Shown here: one piece after another, positions 1 through 7,600 of the stretch
Numbering within the stretch: the stretch's first letter is position 1
Layout of the letters: every line of letters begins with the position of its first letter
Assembly: GCA_964424585.1 (NCBI GenBank)
Contig: CAYRJD010000033.1
Span: 1 to 11,918, forward strand
Length of the DNA: 11,918 nucleotides
Source: CAYRJD01 sp964424585
GTDB lineage: Bacteria > Actinomycetota > Acidimicrobiia > Acidimicrobiales > Poriferisodalaceae
Direction of reading: 5' to 3'
Notes under the pieces: generated by a model
What the model saw: only the letters and a program-made list of their open reading frames with translations
Databases searched by the model: none
Told to the model about the DNA's origin: nothing
Program-made: the position numbers and the translations under genes

Positions 1-306
1 CAAGAGCGAGCCGCGACCCAGCGCACCGAAGACCAGGAGGCGCAGCGGCGCGGGTTCCAGCGGTTGGAGGACAAGGTGGACGGCGTGGCAGGCGACGTGG
101 CAGGCGTCAAGTCCGACCTGTCAGATGTCAAGAAAGACGTCACCGACATCAAGCTCAAGATGGCGCGAAGAGAGGGCCACGAGGACGGTCACGATGAGGG
201 CTACCAGGAGGGCTACGCGAAGGGACGCCGCGACGAACGCGCAGCCCAAGCCGCGCGACCGGCTCCGTCTCCAGCCCAAGCACCGGCACCAGCCAGCGCC
301 AGCTGA
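1..306 (+). CDS. Coiled-coil protein with GxxxG ladder, 3' end only
   Basis: The reading frame is open from base 1 to the TGA at 304-306, so the gene enters from the left and its N-terminus is missing. An in-frame TTG at 64 is probably an internal leucine, because the coiled coil runs through it. Seen in the sequence: hydrophobic residues from the Phe encoded at 55-57 (Phe, Leu, Val, Val, Val, Val, Leu, Val, Val, Ile, Met) recur with alternating 3/4 spacing, a textbook a/d heptad pattern over about 35 residues. This is followed by five glycines exactly four apart (codons 175-225, motif GHEDGHDEGYQEGYAKG), then an Arg-rich patch and a 20-residue Ala/Pro/Ser tail. GxxxG ladders of this kind occur in FliH/YscL-type and Yae1-type helices, but nothing else supports either identity. 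It is unusually lysine-rich for this window. It converges with the giant genes, so it is not in their operon. Function not recognised; probably an oligomeric structural or adaptor protein. Confidence 0.8.
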   Translation, partial: QERAATQRTEDQEAQRRGFQRLEDKVDGVAGDVAGVKSDLSDVKKDVTDIKLKMARREGHEDGHDEGYQEGYAKGRRDERAAQAARPAPSPAQAPAPASAS

Positions 307-344
307 CGCCCGCAGCTGGCACGCTTCGGGCAGCGTTGGCGACC

Positions 345-424
345 GTGGTTGTGCGCGGACCTCGAAGTTTGTGCGCACAACTGGGAGTTCGCGCACACAT
401 ATCGAAGTTTGTGTGCACAACTCG
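345..424. repeat. Four 20-bp near-palindromic iterons
   Basis: Four consecutive 20-bp units lie at 345-364, 365-384, 385-404 and 405-424, in exact register with no spacer. The consensus is AAGTTTGTGCGCACAACTCG. By hand alignment units 2 and 4 each match it at 19 of 20 positions and units 1 and 3 at 14 of 20. The core of unit 2, TTGTGCGCACAA, is a perfect 12-bp inverted repeat; unit 4 has TTGTGTGCACAA. The array sits between two convergent genes, 38 bp after the stop of the plus-strand gene and about 65 bp after the stop of the 1394-residue gene. It could be a cluster of sites for a dimeric DNA-binding protein, with centres about two helical turns apart, or a structured bidirectional 3' end, since units 2 and 4 can also pair with each other. 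No T-run follows on either strand. The rest of the 307-489 gap shows nothing else I recognise. Confidence 0.75.
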
Positions 425-489
425 ATGCCTAGGCGAAGGTGAGTCCGTGCGGCAACAGACGCGCGGGGCGAGCAACGACGGGCGAGGGG

Positions 490-624
490 TCAGGGGCGGC
501 AGGTGCCGGTGGCGAGGCAGCGGAAGGTGATGCCGGTGACATCGGGCGTGACGTCAGGGTTCCAGCATTCGTCGTAGAGGATGCACGACAGCGTGAAGCC
601 CGCGAGCGCCGGAGGGATCGCGAC
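490..624 (-). other. C-terminal tail with tandem CX5C mini-repeats
   Basis: This encodes residues 1351-1394 of the 1394-residue protein, an extension beyond the point where its 2088-residue paralogue ends (Cys1350 here corresponds to Cys2087 there). It holds two similar short blocks, AGFTLSCILYDEC and TGITFRCLATGTC, each with a CX5C pair (1364/1370 and 1386/1392). The third paralogue at the right edge of the window has a related LANFTL stretch but no CX5C pair. The tail adds four cysteines and so keeps the domain total even, which fits two extra disulfides. It could equally be a small binding or capping element. Confidence 0.7.
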
Positions 625-3600
625 GCAGCCGAGCGACAGGCGGTCGCTGAACGTCGGCTGGTCGTCTGGCGTCAAGCTGACGTAGAGCCTTCCCTCGGTG
701 TCTTGGCGTGCGCCTTGCAGCTGACAGCCGATGGGAGCGCGCAGCAGCGTGACCCGGAGTTCGCAGTCGCGGGTCTCATCGCCACGCTCGGCGGAAGACG
801 CGAAGCGCAGCGCCGCTCCCGCCAGCACGTCGGCGGCGACGTCAGACTCAGCACGCACCGCGTAAATCAAGCCCACCTCGGCGGGCACGCCGCCGAACGC
901 GTCTAGGTCGTCGGCGCAAGCTCCGACCGAGTGCACCCGCAGCTCGATAGTCGTGTCGCCCGGCAGCAACAACCGCTCGGGCATCGCCACCGTCAAGGTC
1001 ACCGGTGCCAGCTCGCCCGTGAGCCGCCACGCCAGCGCAGACCCCGGCGAACCCGACGGCGACCCAGGCTGTCCGCCGCCAGAGCCCGTCCCCGAACCGC
1101 CCGACGGAACGCGGCCGCCCGAACCCCCGCCCGAACTGGCCCCACCAGACCCGCTCCCGCCAGAGCCTCCGCCCGTGCTGGGCGGCGGCCTGCGCACCGG
1201 CGCGAACTGATGCCGCGCCACGCCAGCGATGTTGGTGAGCGTCTCGTCCGCGTCGGCAAAGGTCGCGTCTCGCGCATACGACGTGCCCCCGCTCTCATAG
1301 AGCGGCCACGTCACGTCGTACTCGCAAGCCCTCGCAGAGCCCGCCGGCCGCGCCACCAAATCGGGCACCGCTTCTACCCCCAAGGTCTCCCCCGCGCCGA
1401 CCGTCACCGTGAGGCGCCGCTGGGCCGAGCAGCCCGCCGGGTCTGCAAGCGGATCGAGCACCACGGCAAAGTGAAGGTCGACGCTTGCTGCGGCGCTCAA
1501 CCGCACCCGCACGCTGCCAGGAAAGCTGCTCGGCGCGTTGATGCGATCGCGATACCAGGCGACGGCGCGGGCGTCGTATGAGTTTCCGGCGCGCACCGTG
1601 TTCGCGAACTGGCCGGCCACGTCTCGCACGTAGCTCGTGCCGCCGACCTCGTTCACCGGCCAGATCACGTCGTAGACGCAGGCCTCGCCGTCGCCGGTGC
1701 GGTCGACGAGCCCAGCGAGCGTGCGCTCCGACAGGCGCGTGTAGGGCCGCTGGTCGAGGGCGTCGACCATTGCGAGCGTCACCCGCCGGCTGGTCTCGCG
1801 GCTAGTCGGGTCGGCGTCGCAGCCCGCGGGCGCGCCCCGCTGGGGCCGCACGAGCACGCTGAAGGTGGTGCCGGCAGCAACTACCTCGCCGAGCCTGCCG
1901 TCTGGGGCGACCGTGTGCGTGCCGCCCAAGTAGACGTGCGCGTCGAAGCGCGTCACCGCCTCGCCGTAGGTCGCCCGAGCGTCGTTCGCGTCGGCGCTCA
2001 CCTGTTTATTGTCGCTCGGCGCGGCCACGACGACGAGCGTGCCTGCGTCGGCGTCGACGATGGTTGGCGGAAACTCGACGCCGTAGGTGCACGCCCCCGC
2101 CGGATGCTCATCGATCAGCTCGAACGGCCCGACCGGCGCCACGCCGCCAGCGGCGTCGATCTCATACGTCGCCGTCTCGCTCGGCGAACACGCCTCGTCT
2201 GCGGACCGCTCGAAGCTCACCTCGAGACGCGCGCCCGCGTAGTCGTGGCAGCCGTCGCCGTCGAAGTCGAGCGCTGGCAGCTGCAACGTGAGCGACGGCG
2301 TGAAGTAGCTCACCGCCGGCGCATACCGGTTCGTCGCGCTCGCGGCATCGCTGCTGAGCACAGCCTGCGCCGCGAACGTTGCATCTGGCGCCCACGCGGT
2401 GCCGTCTTTCTCGTGCTCGTCCCAGCTCAGCGTGAACGCGCACTCCTGCGTCGCTGCGGCGGGACGCCTAACCAGCTCGAGCGTTTGCGTCACCTGCGTC
2501 GGCGTCTGGCTGGCGGCGAGCAGCTCAAGCTCGTAGTCGTCGACCGACTCACAGCCAGCCAGCGATCCGCTCGACGCGACGACGTCGACCACAAACACCG
2601 TGTCTTCGGTGACCGGCTGGCTCGTGACGACCGTGAGCGACGCGGTGAAGGTGAGCTGCTGGGTCGCGTCGGCGTATCGGTTGGTGGCGGACGGGTTGTC
2701 GCGGCTGAGCGAGACGCCAGCCGTGAACGAACCGTCGGCAACGAACGACGTGCCGGCGCCGTCTTCGTCGTCAGGCCAGCCCACCGCATACGCGCAGTGG
2801 CGCACGTCGCCAGCGACGGTGTGCGCCAGCTCGATGGTGGCGGTGGCCCTCCGGTCGTTGGTGCCGTCGAGCGCGGGCGCGGCGAGCACATGCGTGTCGG
2901 CCGCGGTGCAGCCCGTCGGCGAGCTGGTCGTCGGCGCAACCTCGACGGTGAACGCCGTTGCTTCGGGCACGTGCGACACGACGATCAGCTCAAGCGTCGC
3001 GTCGAACGGCTCGGCGACCGGCTCGACGTAGGTCGCCGACAGCAAGCCCGCAGCACCGAGATCGCCTGACGGCACCCAGGCCGTGTCGCCGCTGTCGAAC
3101 GTCCAGATCGCTGGGGCGGGATCGGAAGTGTCGCTCTCCGACCAGGCGACGTCGTAGGTGCAGCGCTCGTCGCCGTTCGCGGCCGACGCGGCTACGTCGA
3201 CGAGTCGGAACTGCTGCGCGAGCGTGGTGCTGCCGTCGGCTTCGAGGGTCACCGCCTTGGTCGCCGTCGCGGCCGGCTGGTTGGCGAGATCGTCCACCAG
3301 ACACCCCGCCGCCGCGCCATCGGCAGCGCTGATGCTCGCAGACACGACACGCTCGGGCGGCGGCGTGAACGCGGGCGTCGTCACCATCAAGTCGACTGCC
3401 GAGCTGATGCCAGCGAAGTCGTACGTCGCGCCCGCGTCGGGCGCGTCGGCAGACGTCTCGTTGTCGGTGAGCCCGGGCGTCGCGCTCAGCGCGAGCCAGG
3501 CGCGGTCTGCTGATTGCGCGGCGAACGTGACCTCGTACGCGCACGCGGCGGTGCTCGTCGACTGCGTGCCATCGCCTGCGGTTTCGACCACGCGGTCAAC

Positions 3601-4674
3601 GAGCGACGGCGGCGCGCCCGTCACGGTGCCGTCTGGCTGCACCTCGTACGCGTACGTCTCGGCAGCGACGTCTGAGCAGCCAGGCGGCGACGCGGCGGTG
3701 GCTGCGAAGCCGACGTCGAAGGTGAGCGCCGCGAAGACGTTCGCAGCGTCGCTCGTCGCGTCGGCTGCGATCTGCGGAACCTCGATGGTGACGTCTGGCT
3801 CGAACGTGACGTCGCCGACGCTGTAGGCGACCTGCGCCAGCGGCGAGGTCGCTGCGAACGTGCCGGTGACCGTGGTGCGGGTGAGCGTCCAGCGCAGCGG
3901 CTCGCTCGCCGCAGACGAAACCTCGCGGTCGGCGTCGAACACGTAGACGCACGGGCTGTTGCCCCTGGCGGGTCGGTCGATCAGCGGCGTCGGATGCTCG
4001 CCCGTCGTGCGCCCGTCGACGCCAACCGTGTAGGTCGCCGAGACGGGTGTGCCCGCAGAGCAGCCGGGGTCGGCGTTGGGCGCACGCACGAAGGTCACCG
4101 TGATCTGCGTGCCCGCGAACAGGTTCTCACCGGTGACGGAACGATCTAGCTGTCGCTCGATTTGGGGCACGGTGACGCTGACGGCCGGCGCGAACGTCGT
4201 GTCTGCCGCCAAGCGGTAGCGACGCGTCGCGGCGGCGCGCTCGGCGCTCAGCACCACCTCGCTGGGGTGCGAAGCGTCGTCGACCCAGACGGTGCCGCCG
4301 GCTTCGCTCGACGGCCAGCTCAGCTCGTACTCACAAGCAGTCGTCTCCCCCGCAGGGCTCGCGACCAACGCCGCGACCTCTACGAGCGCGTGCGACCGGC
4401 CCGTTCTGATCGTCGCCGTGACCGACCGAGCAGCCGAGCAGTCGGCGTGCGCGCCGGCCACCGGCGCGACGCCGACGACGAACTGGGTGTCTTGGTTGAC
4501 GACCGACGTCGTGCGCACGGCGAGCGCGCCGTCGAAGTGCGAGACCTCCGGGGCGCCCTGGGCGGTCGCACCGGTGGGCTGCCAGAGCCACGCCGCCGCC
4601 AGCGCGCTCGCGCCCGCTAGCAGCCCCAGCGCAGCCAGCCTGAGCGAACTGCGTTGGCAGGTGCGAGCGTTCAT
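490..4674 (-). CDS. Giant exported nine-module cysteine-pair protein
   Basis: Encodes 1394 residues. The ATG at 4674 starts a clear signal peptide: a basic start, a hydrophobic stretch LAALGLLAGASALAAAW, and a likely cut after A38 (ATA|Q). Then come nine modules, about residues 45-153, 154-287, 288-420, 421-549, 550-668, 669-785, 786-904, 905-1041 and 1042-1158. Each has two cysteines (79/114, 205/242, 333/378, 458/505, 589/627, 708/745, 829/862, 952/999, 1082/1117). The second usually sits in C-x-Y-x-V-x-W-P, and modules often end in an ATxRY-like strand. Module 7 has a DFDGDGCHD calcium-type loop with an odd extra Cys809. A Gly/Ser/Pro linker (1159-1213) precedes a C-terminal domain (1214-1394) with Cys1253, 1304, 1317 and 1350 plus a tail with four more. 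Only three lysines were counted. It lies 16 bp after the 2088-residue gene, with only a weak ribosome binding site, so translation may depend on coupling. The modules are probably beta-sandwiches with one disulfide; family unrecognised. No LPxTG or C-terminal membrane helix. Likely secreted or surface-attached. Confidence 0.93.
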   Translation of the reverse strand: MNARTCQRSSLRLAALGLLAGASALAAAWLWQPTGATAQGAPEVSHFDGALAVRTTSVVNQDTQFVVGVAPVAGAHADCSAARSVTATIRTGRSHALVEVAALVASPAGETTACEYELSWPSSEAGGTVWVDDASHPSEVVLSAERAAATRRYRLAADTTFAPAVSVTVPQIERQLDRSVTGENLFAGTQITVTFVRAPNADPGCSAGTPVSATYTVGVDGRTTGEHPTPLIDRPARGNSPCVYVFDADREVSSAASEPLRWTLTRTTVTGTFAATSPLAQVAYSVGDVTFEPDVTIEVPQIAADATSDAANVFAALTFDVGFAATAASPPGCSDVAAETYAYEVQPDGTVTGAPPSLVDRVVETAGDGTQSTSTAACAYEVTFAAQSADRAWLALSATPGLTDNETSADAPDAGATYDFAGISSAVDLMVTTPAFTPPPERVVSASISAADGAAAGCLVDDLANQPAATATKAVTLEADGSTTLAQQFRLVDVAASAANGDERCTYDVAWSESDTSDPAPAIWTFDSGDTAWVPSGDLGAAGLLSATYVEPVAEPFDATLELIVVSHVPEATAFTVEVAPTTSSPTGCTAADTHVLAAPALDGTNDRRATATIELAHTVAGDVRHCAYAVGWPDDEDGAGTSFVADGSFTAGVSLSRDNPSATNRYADATQQLTFTASLTVVTSQPVTEDTVFVVDVVASSGSLAGCESVDDYELELLAASQTPTQVTQTLELVRRPAAATQECAFTLSWDEHEKDGTAWAPDATFAAQAVLSSDAASATNRYAPAVSYFTPSLTLQLPALDFDGDGCHDYAGARLEVSFERSADEACSPSETATYEIDAAGGVAPVGPFELIDEHPAGACTYGVEFPPTIVDADAGTLVVVAAPSDNKQVSADANDARATYGEAVTRFDAHVYLGGTHTVAPDGRLGEVVAAGTTFSVLVRPQRGAPAGCDADPTSRETSRRVTLAMVDALDQRPYTRLSERTLAGLVDRTGDGEACVYDVIWPVNEVGGTSYVRDVAGQFANTVRAGNSYDARAVAWYRDRINAPSSFPGSVRVRLSAAASVDLHFAVVLDPLADPAGCSAQRRLTVTVGAGETLGVEAVPDLVARPAGSARACEYDVTWPLYESGGTSYARDATFADADETLTNIAGVARHQFAPVRRPPPSTGGGSGGSGSGGASSGGGSGGRVPSGGSGTGSGGGQPGSPSGSPGSALAWRLTGELAPVTLTVAMPERLLLPGDTTIELRVHSVGACADDLDAFGGVPAEVGLIYAVRAESDVAADVLAGAALRFASSAERGDETRDCELRVTLLRAPIGCQLQGARQDTEGRLYVSLTPDDQPTFSDRLSLGCVAIPPALAGFTLSCILYDECWNPDVTPDVTGITFRCLATGTCRP
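1036..1200 (-). other. Gly/Ser/Pro-rich linker of the 1394-residue protein
   Basis: Residues 1159-1213 are almost entirely Gly, Ser and Pro (for example STGGGSGGSGSGGASSGGG). They separate the last cysteine-pair module from the C-terminal domain. A linker of this kind is expected to be flexible and unfolded. The paralogue has an equivalent linker at the same place, with a Pro/Thr-rich first part. On the opposite strand the stretch reads as a proline-rich open frame, which is an artefact of composition. Confidence 0.85.
1201..4542 (-). repeat. Nine-module block, colinear with 5294-8689
   Basis: Residues 45-1158 of the 1394-residue protein align end to end with residues 757-1888 of the 2088-residue protein, module by module and in the same order. 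Landmarks shared in order include RTTS…PVAG, DTTFAP…VPQI, GENLFAGT, GDHPTPLID/GEHPTPLID, PPSLV, IDGTNDR/LDGTNDR, ELAHTVAG, WPDDEDGAG, NRYAD, DFDGDG, AVTRFDA, LYLGGTH/VYLGGTH and GCDADP. This shows descent of both genes from a common multi-module ancestor by whole-block duplication, not separate assembly from single modules. Confidence 0.9.
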
Positions 4675-4690
4675 GGCAACAAGCTTGGCG

Positions 4691-7600
4691 TTAAGCGCAG
4701 GAGAGCGCGGGCGCGAGAGTGAAGCTGGTGGCGGCGTCGCGGCCGGTCACCTCGATGTATCTGCGGCCAGCATCGTCGGTGCGAGCGACGGCGTCGGCGC
4801 TGGTGCCGACCAGAGCGCAGCCCGGCGGCGCGCTCAGCAAGGTGACTCGCAGCTCACACCCACGAGTTTCGTCGCCGCGCTCGGCGAACGCAGCTAGGCG
4901 CAGCGCGGCACCGGCGAGCACGTCAGCCATCGTGCCCGGCTGCGCACCCAGCGCGTACACCAGGCCGACGCTCGCGGGCAGGCCAGAGAACAGGCTCAAG
5001 TCGTCGCCGCAGGTGCCCGGCACGTTGACCATCACCTCGACCGCAGCGCCCACGTCGAACGCGACGTCGGGCATCGCCAGCGTCACGCTCAGCGGCACGG
5101 GCGTGCCGGTGACCTGCCAGGTGCCGACCGCGCCGCCGCTAGAGCCGCCTCCGCTAGAGCCGCCGCCCGAGCCTGCGCGCGAAGTGCCGCCGCTGCGCGA
5201 GCCTCCGCCCGAACCACCGCCGCTCACCGGTGGCCGGGTGCTACCGGGAGTGGTCGGCGGTGTCGTCGGCGGAGTTATCGCTGGCGCTGGCACCGCGTAG
5301 CGGTTCGACGCCGACGGGCCGCTCTCAGCGAGCGCGTCGCTCCGGCTGTCGGCGTAGCTGTCGTCTTGTTCGTAGCCGTTGTCGTCGCTGTCGCCGTCTG
5401 GCCAGCCCACCGCGTAGACACAGTCGCTCGTCGCGCCCGACGGACGCAGCACCAGGTGCGACACGGGTTCGGTGCCAGACGTGGCGCCGGCAGCGACCGT
5501 CACCGTCACCTCGCGGCGCGACGAGCAGTCGGCCGGCTCGGCTGGCGGAGACACCGACACCGGGAAGTGCTGGTCGACGTCGGCCGCAGCCGCCAGGCGC
5601 ACCTCGAGGCCTGCGTCGAAGCTGGTCGCCGCGACGGTCGCGGCCCGATACCAAGCGATCGCGCCCACGTCTTCGGCATCACCCGCGCGCAGCGTGTTGC
5701 GGAACTGGCTGGTGACGTCACGCACGTAGAGCGCGCCGTTCACCTCATTGGTCGGCCACACCACGTCGTAGACGCACACCTCGCCCGCGGCCGTGCGGTC
5801 GATGAGCCCGACCAGCGTGCTGATCGTCAACAGCGTGAACGGCTGGGTTTGCACCGGGTCTGACTTTTCCATGACCACCGTCACGCTCGTCGCCGTGCTA
5901 GCTGGGTCGGCGTCGCATCCCGGCGGCGCGCTGGCCTGCGGCCGCACCGTCACGCTGAACGGGGTGCCCACCGGTATCACCTCGCTCTGGCTACCGTCGT
6001 CGTTGACGATGTGCGTGCCGCCCAAGTAGAGGTTGGCGTCGAAGCGCGTCACCGCCTCTGCGTAGCTCGCCTGCGCGTCGTTCGCGCCGCCGCTCACGTC
6101 GTCGTCGGTCGCGCCGCCAGCGATCAACGTCAGCCTGCCCGCCAGCGTGCTGCCGCTAGCTAAGGGAAACACGACCGTGTAGGCACACGCGCTGGCGGCG
6201 TGCGCGTCGATCAGCTCGAACGGCGTCACCGGCGTCACGTCGCCCGCCGCGTCGAGGGCGTACATCTCTGTGCGGTTCGCCGAGCAGCTCTCGTCGTCAG
6301 ACCGCACGAAGTCGACCGAGAACGTCGCGCCCGCGTAGTCGTGGCTGCCGTCGCCGTCGAAGTCGATGTCTGGCAGGTCGAAGGTGAGCGACGGCGCGAA
6401 CGTGCCGACGTTCGGCGCGTAGCGATTAGCCGCGCTGCCGCTCGCGAAGCTCAGCGTCGCGTCTGGTGTGTGCGTGTCGTCTTGCGCCCAGTTCGTGCCG
6501 CCGCTTTCGTGCGGCTCCCACGTGAGCACATAGGCGCAGTCGTCGTGAGCGGTCGCGGGTCGCCGGATGAGCGAGATGGTCCGCGTGGTCGTCGATGTGC
6601 CCGCCACCACCACCACTTCGTAGTCGTCGGTGGCAGTGCAGCCCGCCGGCGACGCGGGCGCGGCGACGTCCACGACGAACGTCGTGTCGACCGTGACATC
6701 CTCGGTCGTCGTCACCGTGAGCGTTGCGTCGAACGGAATCGCTTCGTCGGCGTCGGCGTAGCGGTTGCGCGCCGTCGGGCTGCCTTCCGACAGCGTCACG
6801 TCGGGCGTGAACCCAGCCTCGGGCACGAACAGCACGCCCGCGCCGTCTTCGTCGTCGGGCCACGTCACCTCGTACTCGCAGTGGTGCACAACGCCAGCGA
6901 CGGTGTGGGCTAGCTCGATCTCAACGTCAAGCGTGCGGTCGTTGGTGCCGTCAATCGCCGGAGCGGTCAGCACGTAGGTGTTGGCGGCAGTGCAGCCCAT
7001 CGGCGAGTCGCTGCTCGGCGCGACCCCAACCGTGAACTCGGTGCCCGCCGGCACGTGCGGCACGACGACCAGCTCGAGCGTCGCGTGGAACGACACCGCC
7101 GATGGCACCTCATAGGTGGCCGTGAGACTGCTGCTCGAACCGACCCGACCCGACGGCAGCCAGCGCACGTCTCTTTGCGTGCGCGTGAACATTGGCTCGG
7201 CGGCCGGGTCGGACACGCCCGCGTCGTGCAGCGGCCACGCGACGTCGTAGGTGCATCGGTCGTCGGTGCTGGTCGCGCCGGCTGGCAGGTCGATCACCCG
7301 GAAATACCCAGCAAGACTGTTGCTGCCGCCGACGTCGAGCGGCACCGCGCGAGACTTGCTGGCCGCTGGCACCGGATCGAGCGGGTCAAGGTTGTCAACG
7401 AAGCACGCCGCGTTCGTTCCGGCGGCGGCGCTGATCGTCACCGTGACGGCCCGGGTCGGCGGCTCGGTAAACGTCGGCGTCGCCAACAACAGCTCGACAG
7501 CCGAGGCGATGCTGACGTTGCGGTAGCCGATGGAAACCGCGGGCGCCGCGCCAGAAGTCTGACCGTCGGGCAACCCGACTGCCCCCTCTTTCGACAGCAG

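Noticed and set aside
64..306. Start of the left gene at TTG 64
   Set aside because: The frame is open to base 1 and the heptad pattern includes a Phe and this Leu before position 64, so the gene very probably begins outside the window.
366..422. Intrinsic terminator for the converging genes
   Set aside because: The palindromes can form hairpins, but no T-run follows on either strand and the tandem 20-bp register is not explained by a simple terminator. It is kept only as an alternative.
345..424. CRISPR array or plasmid replication origin
   Set aside because: The units are contiguous with no spacers, so not CRISPR. There is no replication initiator gene or AT-rich stretch nearby to support an origin.
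1915..3069. Long plus-strand open frame (384 codons) opposite the 1394-residue gene
   Set aside because: It is rich in Arg with no domain, signal or ribosome binding site, and lies antisense to a gene with clear modular structure. Such frames are expected in very GC-rich DNA. The same applies to plus-strand frames at 7055-8068, 8366-9235, 9542-10297, 6200-6913 and 931-1581.
490..5300. Sortase (LPxTG) or C-terminal membrane anchor on the giant proteins
   Set aside because: Both C-termini were read through: there is no LPxTG-like motif, no terminal hydrophobic helix and no basic tail.
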